A DNA stretch of 64,000 nucleotides from Micromonospora inyonensis (lineage in GTDB: Bacteria; Actinomycetota; Actinomycetes; Mycobacteriales; Micromonosporaceae): the NCBI RefSeq assembly GCF_900091415.1, contig NZ_FMHU01000002.1, positions 1,116,001 to 1,180,000 on the forward strand, given 5' to 3'. Every line of letters begins with the position of its first letter. Positions within the stretch are counted from its first letter, which is position 1. Position numbers and translations under genes: made by a program. Under the pieces are notes generated by a model. The model searched no databases and had not been told where the DNA came from. It worked only from the letters and a program-made list of their open reading frames with translations. Of this stretch, positions 58,148-64,000 are shown one piece after another.

Positions 58148-59305
58148 TCAGCTGCCGTCGATGAGTTTGACCGCGAGTTCGGGGCTGTACGTGCCGGACG
58201 GAACGCCCGGCGCGGTGCCGCAGGGGCCATCCGAGATGCCGGGGGTCTTGACCCAGAGGCGGTAGTCCTCACCGGTGGTGCCGGGCTGCGGTGCCGAGCC
58301 GAGTTTGCGCTTCGGGGGGTTGCACCAGGAGCCGGCGTGGCCGTTGCCGTTGCGGCTGGTGTCGATGACGAAGCCTGCGGTGTGGTGGCCCTTGCTCTTC
58401 AGCTGGGCGTTGATCTTCTCGGCGTGCTCCACGGTCTTCGCCGTCGGGTAGAAGTTCGACACGTTGAGGGCGAAGCCCCGCACGTTGCGGACACCGGCGT
58501 CGTGCAGGCGGGCCGCCATCTCGGCGGGTTCGCCCCAGCCGACGTTGCCGGCGTCGAGGTAGGCCCAGGCCTGCGGTGCCTTGGCGCGCAGCTCGCGGGT
58601 GGCGAAGTTCAGCAGCTCGTTGCGGACGGCGATCTGCTCGGCGGACATGCATTCGGCGTCGCCGAGGGCGTCGGGTTCGACGATGACGACGGCGGGGCGG
58701 TCGCCGATGGCACCGGCGAACGCCGAGAACCACCTCTTGTACTCGGCGGGTGTCTTCTGGCCGCCACCGGAGAACCCGCTGCACGCATCCCGGCCCGGCA
58801 GGGTGTACGCGACGAGGACCGGCAGTTTCCCGGCCGCCGTGGCGGCGTCGACGTACTTGTCGACCGAGGCGCCGATGTCGGTGAACCACTCGCCGAACCA
58901 CTTGGCGATCGGCCGGGTCGCGATCTCCGCGCTGATCCTCGCGGCACGGGGATCGTTCTTGTTGGCGCGGGCCCACTTCGCCGGCTCGGAGTTCGGGTCC
59001 ACGAAGAACCCGGACGTCTTCGCCAGCGGCCCGGACGTCTTCGCCAGCGGCCGGGCCGACGCGGACGGCGGTGCGGGCTGCGACGACGGCCCGGCCGACG
59101 CGGACGGCGGTGCGGGCTGCGACGACGGCCCGGCCGACGCGAACGGCCGTGCGGGCTGCGACGACGGCCCGGCCGCGGCGGAACCGTGCGCTTCGACCTC
59201 GTAGCCCCGCGTCGAGTCGTCGGCGTTCGCGGTGACCGCCAGGACGATCCCGGCGGCGAGCATGGCGACCGCCGCACCGGTGACTTGCCAGCCTCGAACC
59301 TGCAT
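58148..59305 (-). CDS. Secreted glycoside hydrolase family 6 (endoglucanase/cellobiohydrolase)
   Basis: The 385-residue protein starts at ATG 59305 after GAGGGGGACG. A signal peptide (VTGAAVAMLAAGIVLAVTAN) is followed by a Pro/Ser/Ala linker with three tandem units (SAGPSSQPAPPSA) and two PLAKTSG units. The GH6 barrel has LVAYTLPGRDACSGFSGGG (matching the IPGRDC active-site motif), AVVIVEPDALGDAECMS, WAYLDAGNVGWGEPAEMA and GFVIDTSRNGNG. It cleaves beta-1,4-glucan outside the cell. No separate carbohydrate-binding module is seen. Confidence 0.93.
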   Translation of the reverse strand: MQVRGWQVTGAAVAMLAAGIVLAVTANADDSTRGYEVEAHGSAAAGPSSQPARPFASAGPSSQPAPPSASAGPSSQPAPPSASARPLAKTSGPLAKTSGFFVDPNSEPAKWARANKNDPRAARISAEIATRPIAKWFGEWFTDIGASVDKYVDAATAAGKLPVLVAYTLPGRDACSGFSGGGQKTPAEYKRWFSAFAGAIGDRPAVVIVEPDALGDAECMSAEQIAVRNELLNFATRELRAKAPQAWAYLDAGNVGWGEPAEMAARLHDAGVRNVRGFALNVSNFYPTAKTVEHAEKINAQLKSKGHHTAGFVIDTSRNGNGHAGSWCNPPKRKLGSAPQPGTTGEDYRLWVKTPGISDGPCGTAPGVPSGTYSPELAVKLIDGS

Positions 59306-59785
59306 CTTCGTCCCCCTCGGTGTCGAAATCCCGACGAACGTACCAATCGGGACACTGCACGAACAACACCGACAGGATGCCGCCGATGGCCACCAGACGC
59401 TGCCACGGGTCGGGCTTGACGTCGATCGGCCCCGCCGGGACCAACTCCAGCCGGGCCGCCGCCGGCCGGACCGGACGCAACACCCGAGACCCAGTCGCAG
59501 GCTGACATGGACGTACGTCGTTTCGTGGTCGTTCGGGTGCGGAACGTGGTCGGCATGGTGTGCCTGTTTCGCAGGCGGCAGTGGAGGACAGCGGGTCAGC
59601 CGGCCACGACCAACAAGGGAGAACGCAGTCACACCCAGGTATCAGGCCATGATCAAGAAGCGCCATGAAGGCGGGGGTGGCTCAATTGATCGCTTCCGGT
59701 GTTTCGTACCGGTGATAGACGGTAGTTATCCGCTGATAGCCAGGAGTGCTTTGACCTGCCAATCGGCTCCCTAGACCATGGCCCG
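59306..59785. other. Intergenic region between the GH6 gene and the formate dehydrogenase operon
   Basis: No clear gene. One minus-strand frame (about 59310-59480) reads ELVPAGPIDVKPDPWQRLVA and IGGILSVLFVQCPDWYVR, which could be a short membrane peptide but has no good start. Promoters for both divergent transcripts should lie here. Confidence 0.4.
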
Positions 59786-60373
59786 ATGACACACGGCGTC
59801 GTGGTGGGCGGATCTGGATACGAGGAACGGGTGCGGTCGGTCGTGGCCGCGCACTGCGGGGACCCTGCAGCCCTGCTACCGATCCTGCACACACTGATGG
59901 CCGAGTTTGGTCACGTGGACACTGCCGCGATCGGCGTCATGGCCGAGGGGCTCAACCTCTCCCGGGCCGAGATCCACGGCGTGATCAGCTTCTACCGAGA
60001 TTTCCGGACCACCCCGGCCGGCCGCATCACCGTGCGGATCTGCCGGGGGGAAGCCTGCCAGTCGGTCGGTGCCGACCAGCTCGTCGAGCACGCCCGCACC
60101 AGCATCGGCGTTGACGTCGGCCAGACCACGGTGGACGGCTCGGTCACCCTCGACCAGGTGTTCTGCCTCGGCAACTGCGCGCTGGGCCCCTCGGCCCAGA
60201 TCGGCAGCACCGTACATGGGAGGGTCGACAGGGACCGACTGGACGGCCTCGTCACCAGTGCACGGCGGCGGCCCGGCGGGCCGTCGGCCGCTCCGGCCGA
60301 CGGCCTCGCCGCTCCGGCAGCGGGTGCGCCTGCGGCTGACCGGTCCGACCGCGACGGCGAGGAAGCACGATGA
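59786..60373 (+). CDS. fdsG: NAD-linked formate dehydrogenase gamma subunit (NuoE-like)
   Basis: The 195-residue protein starts at ATG 59786. It carries the thioredoxin-like [2Fe-2S] site: Cys in VRICRGEACQSVGADQL and Cys in FCLGNCALGPSAQI. The N-terminal helical part (LHTLMAEFGHVDTAAIGVMA) matches NuoE/HoxE. The last 35 residues are an Ala/Pro-rich tail. It works with FdsB in electron transfer to NAD; its stop overlaps fdsB. Confidence 0.9.
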   Translation: MTHGVVVGGSGYEERVRSVVAAHCGDPAALLPILHTLMAEFGHVDTAAIGVMAEGLNLSRAEIHGVISFYRDFRTTPAGRITVRICRGEACQSVGADQLVEHARTSIGVDVGQTTVDGSVTLDQVFCLGNCALGPSAQIGSTVHGRVDRDRLDGLVTSARRRPGGPSAAPADGLAAPAAGAPAADRSDRDGEEAR

Positions 60374-61968
60374 ACGAGCCGGTCACGATCTACCTGCCGC
60401 AGGACACCGCGGCCCGCTCGGTGGGCGCCGACGCGGTGGCCCAGCAGTTGGCGGGCGCACCGGGACAGTGGCGGGTCGTGCGGACCGCATCGCGCGGGCT
60501 GCTGTGGCTGGAACCGTTGCTGGAGGTGGCGACTCCCGCCGGGCGGATCGGCTACGGGCCGGTGGAGCCGGGCGATGTCGACGGCCTGCTGGCCACGACC
60601 GGACTCACCGACGGGCCGACCGACCACCCGCTGTGCCTCGGTCCGGTTGAGCAGCTGCCGTGGCTGCGCGACCAGCGGCGGGTCACCTTCGCCAGGGTCG
60701 GCGTGGTCGACCCGCTGTCGGTGGGGGACTTTCAGGCCCACGGCGGGCTGGCCGGGCTGCGTAGGGCGCTGGAGCTCGCCCCGGCCGACGTCGTCGCCGA
60801 GGTCATCGACTCCGGCCTGCGTGGCCGCGGCGGGGCGGGATTCCCGACCGGCATCAAGTGGCGGACCGTGCTCGAGGCGCAGGACCCGGTGAAGTACATC
60901 TGCTGCAACGCCGACGAGGGCGACAGCGGGACCTTCGCCGACCGGATGCTGCTGGAGGGCGACCCGTTCAGCCTGATCGAGGGTATGACGATCGGCGCGC
61001 ACGCGACCGGCGCGACCGAGGGGTACGTCTACATCCGTTCGGAGTATCCGGACGCGGTCGCCACCGTGACCTCAGCGATCGAGATCGCCTACGCCCACGG
61101 CTGGCTGGGTGAGCGGGTACTCGGCTCGTCGCTGCGGTTCGACCTGCATGTGCGGGTCGGTGCCGGTGCCTACATCTGTGGTGAGGAGACCTCCATGCTG
61201 GAGAGCCTGGAGGGCAAGCGCGGCATGGTCCGGACCAAACCGCCGATCCCGGCCCTGCAAGGGCTCTTCGGCCGTCCGACCGTGGTCAACAACGTGCTCT
61301 CGTTGGCCACCGTACCGGCGATCCTGGCCGGCGGCGCGGCGCCCTACGCCGCACGCGGTACCGGGCGCTCGCGCGGCACCAGCGTGTTCCAGCTCGGCGG
61401 CAACATCGCCCGTGGCGGGATCGTCGAGACCGACTTCGGCGTCACCCTGCGGGAGCTGGTCGAGGACTACGGCGCGGGCACCCGCAGCGGCCGACCGGTA
61501 CGCGCGGTCCAGGTCGGTGGCCCGCTGGGCGCCTACCTGCCGGTCGAGCAGTTCGACCTGCCGATGGACTACGAGGCGTTCGCCGCGGCGGGCGCCATGC
61601 TCGGCCATGGCGGGATCGTCGTGTTCGACGACACCGTCGACATGGCCAGGATGGCCCGCTTCGCCTTCGAGTTCTGCGCAGAGGAGTCCTGCGGCAAGTG
61701 CACGCCCTGCCGGATCGGTGCCGTCCGTGGGGTTGAGGTGATCGACCGGATTCGGGCCGGCGAGCAGCGGAAGCGCAACCTGGTGCTGCTCGAGGACCTG
61801 TGCGAGCTGATGACCGACGGGTCGCTGTGCGCGATGGGCGGCCTGACGCCGATGCCGGTCCGCAGCGCGGTCCGGCACTTTGGCGCCGACTTCGACGTCC
61901 AATCCGCCGGCAGCGAGGCCCGCGCCGATGCCGCCCTCACGCGGCCCGAGGGGGAGTGCACCCGATGA
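60370..61968 (+). CDS. fdsB: NAD-linked formate dehydrogenase beta subunit (NuoF-like)
   Basis: The 532-residue protein starts at ATG 60370. After an N-terminal thioredoxin-like part it has the NADH site GLRGRGGAGFPTGIKW, the FMN site CNADEGDSGTFADRMLLEGD, GAGAYICGEETSMLESLEGK, and the [4Fe-4S] cluster ESCGKCTPCRIGAVRG with a distal Cys in LCELMTDGSLCAMGG. It passes electrons from the alpha subunit to NAD. It overlaps fdsA by 4 bases. Confidence 0.93.
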   Translation: MNEPVTIYLPQDTAARSVGADAVAQQLAGAPGQWRVVRTASRGLLWLEPLLEVATPAGRIGYGPVEPGDVDGLLATTGLTDGPTDHPLCLGPVEQLPWLRDQRRVTFARVGVVDPLSVGDFQAHGGLAGLRRALELAPADVVAEVIDSGLRGRGGAGFPTGIKWRTVLEAQDPVKYICCNADEGDSGTFADRMLLEGDPFSLIEGMTIGAHATGATEGYVYIRSEYPDAVATVTSAIEIAYAHGWLGERVLGSSLRFDLHVRVGAGAYICGEETSMLESLEGKRGMVRTKPPIPALQGLFGRPTVVNNVLSLATVPAILAGGAAPYAARGTGRSRGTSVFQLGGNIARGGIVETDFGVTLRELVEDYGAGTRSGRPVRAVQVGGPLGAYLPVEQFDLPMDYEAFAAAGAMLGHGGIVVFDDTVDMARMARFAFEFCAEESCGKCTPCRIGAVRGVEVIDRIRAGEQRKRNLVLLEDLCELMTDGSLCAMGGLTPMPVRSAVRHFGADFDVQSAGSEARADAALTRPEGECTR

Positions 61969-64000
61969 GCCTGCTCAAGGAACCCGACCTCGGCACCCCT
62001 GCTGTCCCGGGTGAGGCGACCGTGGAACTCACCGTCGACGGTGTCGTGGTCGCTGTCGCACCGGGCACCTCGGTGCTGCGCGCCGCCGCCGAGGCCGGGA
62101 TCGACATCCCCAAGTTGTGCGCCACCGACAGCCTGAAGGCCTTCGGTTCGTGCCGGCTGTGCGTGGTCGAGATCGACGGTGCACGCGGCACGCCGGCCTC
62201 GTGCACCACCCCGGTCGGGCCGGGCATGGTCGTACACACCCAGACCTCGAGGCTGGAACGCCTGCGCCGCGGCGTCATGGAGCTCTACATCTCCGACCAC
62301 CCGCTGGACTGCCTGACCTGCTCGGCCAACGGCGACTGTGAGCTGCAGGACATGTCCGGCGTGGTCGGGCTGCGCGAGGTCCGCTACGGGTTCGACGGCG
62401 AGAATCACCTCGACGCGTCGACCGACCGCTCCAACCCCTACTTCGACTTCGACTCGTCCAAGTGCATCGTCTGCTCGCGCTGTGTGCGGGCCTGCGACGA
62501 GATCCAGGGCACCTTTGCGCTGACCATCGAGGGTCGCGGCTTCGACTCGAAGGTTTCCGCGGGCACCGCGGCCGACAACTTCCTCAGCTCCGATTGCGTC
62601 TCCTGCGGCGCCTGCGTGCAAGCCTGCCCGACGGCGACGCTGCAGGAGCGCTCGGTCGTCGAACTCGGCATGCCCACCCGTACCGTGATCACCACGTGCG
62701 CCTACTGCGGCGTTGGCTGCTCGTTCAAGGCGGAGCTGCGCGGCGACGAGCTGGTCCGCATGATCCCCTACAAGGACGGCGGCGCCAACGAGGGCCACTC
62801 GTGCGTCAAGGGCCGCTTCGCCTTCGGCTACGCCTCCCACCCCGACCGGGTGCTCACCCCGCGGCTACGCGAATCGATCACCGACGAGTGGCGGGAGGTC
62901 AGCTGGGAGGAGGCGATCTCGTTCACCGCTCGGCGGCTGCGCGAGATCCAGGCCGAGTACGGCCAGGGCGCGATCGGTGCGATCACCTCGTCGCGGTGCA
63001 CCAACGAGGAGGTCTACGTCGTCCAGAAGATGGTGCGGGCGGCGTTCGGCAACAACAACGTCGACACCTGCGCGCGGGTGTGCCACTCGCCCACCGGCTA
63101 CGGCCTGAGCCAGGCATTCGGCACCTCGGCAGGCACGCAGGACTTCGCCTCGGTCGCCGATGCCGACGTCGTGCTGCTGATCGGGGCGAACCCCACCGAC
63201 GCGCACCCGGTCTTCGCCTCCCGGCTCAAGCAGCAGCTACGCCGGGGAGCCCAGTTGATCGTGGTGGACCCACGACGTATCGACCTCGTCCGCTCTCCGC
63301 ACGTCCAGGCGCGCCACCACCTGCAGCTGGCCCCCGGCACCAACGTCGCGGTTGTCAACGCGATGGCACATGTGGTGGTCACCGAGGGCCTGGTAAACGA
63401 CGAGTTCGTCGCGCAGCGCTGCGAGGACTTCGACGAGTGGGCAACGTTCATCGCCCGCCCGGAGAACAGCCCCGAGGCTGCGCAGGAGATCACCGGCGTG
63501 CCAGCAGCCGAGCTACGTGAGGCGGCCCGGCTGTACGCGACCGCGGGCAACGCCGCCATCTACTACGGCCTTGGCGTCACCGAGCACAGCCAGGGTTCCA
63601 CGATGGTCATGGGTATGGCCAACCTCGCGATGGCGACCGGCAACATCGGCCGTCCCGGGGTGGGGGTCAACCCGTTGCGCGGGCAGAACAACGTGCAGGG
63701 CTCGTGCGACATGGGCTCCTTCCCGCACGAGCTGCCCGGCTATCGGCACGTCGCCGACGACGATGTGCGGTCGGTCTATGAGCACCTGTGGGGAGTACCG
63801 CTGCTCGACGAGCCGGGCCTGCGCATCCCGAACATGTTCGACTCGGCGCTGGACGGGTCGTTCCGGGCCCTGTACGTACAAGGCGAGGACATCGCCCAGT
63901 CCGATCCGAACACCACGCACGTACACGCCGCCCTGAAGGCGCTCGACTTGCTGGTCGTACAGGACCTGTTCGTCAACGAGACGGCCACGTTCGCCCACGT
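61965..64000 (+). CDS. fdsA: NAD-linked formate dehydrogenase alpha subunit, catalytic (3' end outside window)
   Basis: The molybdenum enzyme oxidises formate to CO2. 678 codons are visible from ATG 61965. The N-terminal NuoG-like part carries a [2Fe-2S] site (PKLCATDSLKAFGSCRLCVV), a His/Cys cluster (SDHPLDCLTCSANGDCELQD) and two [4Fe-4S] sites (KCIVCSRCVRACDEIQG, CVSCGACVQACPTATLQ). The catalytic part starts TTCAYCGVGCSFKAEL and has the Mo-ligand Cys and active His in DTCARVCHSPTGYGL. The C-terminal molybdopterin-binding domain is cut by the window. Confidence 0.94.
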   Translation, partial: MSLLKEPDLGTPAVPGEATVELTVDGVVVAVAPGTSVLRAAAEAGIDIPKLCATDSLKAFGSCRLCVVEIDGARGTPASCTTPVGPGMVVHTQTSRLERLRRGVMELYISDHPLDCLTCSANGDCELQDMSGVVGLREVRYGFDGENHLDASTDRSNPYFDFDSSKCIVCSRCVRACDEIQGTFALTIEGRGFDSKVSAGTAADNFLSSDCVSCGACVQACPTATLQERSVVELGMPTRTVITTCAYCGVGCSFKAELRGDELVRMIPYKDGGANEGHSCVKGRFAFGYASHPDRVLTPRLRESITDEWREVSWEEAISFTARRLREIQAEYGQGAIGAITSSRCTNEEVYVVQKMVRAAFGNNNVDTCARVCHSPTGYGLSQAFGTSAGTQDFASVADADVVLLIGANPTDAHPVFASRLKQQLRRGAQLIVVDPRRIDLVRSPHVQARHHLQLAPGTNVAVVNAMAHVVVTEGLVNDEFVAQRCEDFDEWATFIARPENSPEAAQEITGVPAAELREAARLYATAGNAAIYYGLGVTEHSQGSTMVMGMANLAMATGNIGRPGVGVNPLRGQNNVQGSCDMGSFPHELPGYRHVADDDVRSVYEHLWGVPLLDEPGLRIPNMFDSALDGSFRALYVQGEDIAQSDPNTTHVHAALKALDLLVVQDLFVNETATFAH

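Noticed and set aside
1..64000. tRNA or rRNA genes
   Set aside because: No recognisable tRNA cloverleaf with TTCGANTC-type arm or rRNA core sequence was seen by eye; a dedicated scan would be needed to exclude a single tRNA.

Overview
The window comes from a high-GC actinomycete. GC-rich codon use, GTG/TTG starts, actinobacterial transposon families, a giant secreted-type protein and a GH6 cellulase all fit. A Micromonospora-like organism is my best guess from gene content, but no marker gene proves it. Most of the window is accessory DNA: catabolic islands and a specialised-metabolite operon separated by at least eight intact or decayed mobile elements.

Layout: 1-7382 (minus) is the N-terminal part (at least 2460 codons) of a giant protein whose stop lies outside the window. 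It has a membrane-type N-terminal region, low-complexity linkers and an array of ~112-residue modules that read as winged helices; part of the array and a linker are duplicated. 7383-9014 is mostly non-coding, with short repeats and one small gene. 9015-13037 is a mobile-element patch: an intact IS5-type element abutting a broken group II intron reverse transcriptase, an orphan ORF, and an intact IS4-type element.

13382-21443 (plus) is a fructosamine (Amadori product) utilisation operon: FrlB-like deglycase, ribose-type ABC importer (lipoprotein, permease, ATPase), FrlD-like kinase, M20 deacylase, GntR regulator and a mannose-6-phosphate isomerase. The four genes from permease to deacylase are joined by three 4-base stop/start overlaps. 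22199-33015 (plus) is a second catabolic island: GAF/PucR regulator, degradative HMG-CoA reductase, a HyuA/HyuB pair with a C-terminal domain resembling an acetone-carboxylase gamma subunit, CaiB-type CoA-transferase, enoyl-CoA hydratase and HMG-CoA lyase. These converge on HMG-CoA and its cleavage to acetyl-CoA and acetoacetate. An IclR regulator follows on the minus strand.

34623-39749 is a nest of insertions: a frameshifted solute-binding protein gene, an ISL3-type fragment, then three IS110-family elements head to tail (one type A, two near-identical type B). The IS110 5' regions carry short segments copying the element's own left junction and right end on a shared scaffold, as expected for bridge RNAs. 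39975-44010 (minus) is a serine hydrolase plus two-component operon.

44362-51647 (minus) is the most striking locus: fatty acyl-AMP ligase, desaturase, desaturase, acyl carrier protein, desaturase, P450, coupled by overlaps. This is the order known from polyyne (caryoynencin-type) clusters, here split by a TnpB element between two desaturase genes. 52088-56464 holds an MBL hydrolase, an MFS transporter, an AtzG-like protein with an amidase, and a TetR regulator; three copies of one 23-base site mark the two promoter regions. A second TnpB element, a small ORF and a GH6 glycosidase follow. 59786-64000 is an NAD-linked molybdenum formate dehydrogenase operon (fdsG-fdsB-fdsA), cut by the window end.

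I saw no rRNA, tRNA or CRISPR array.
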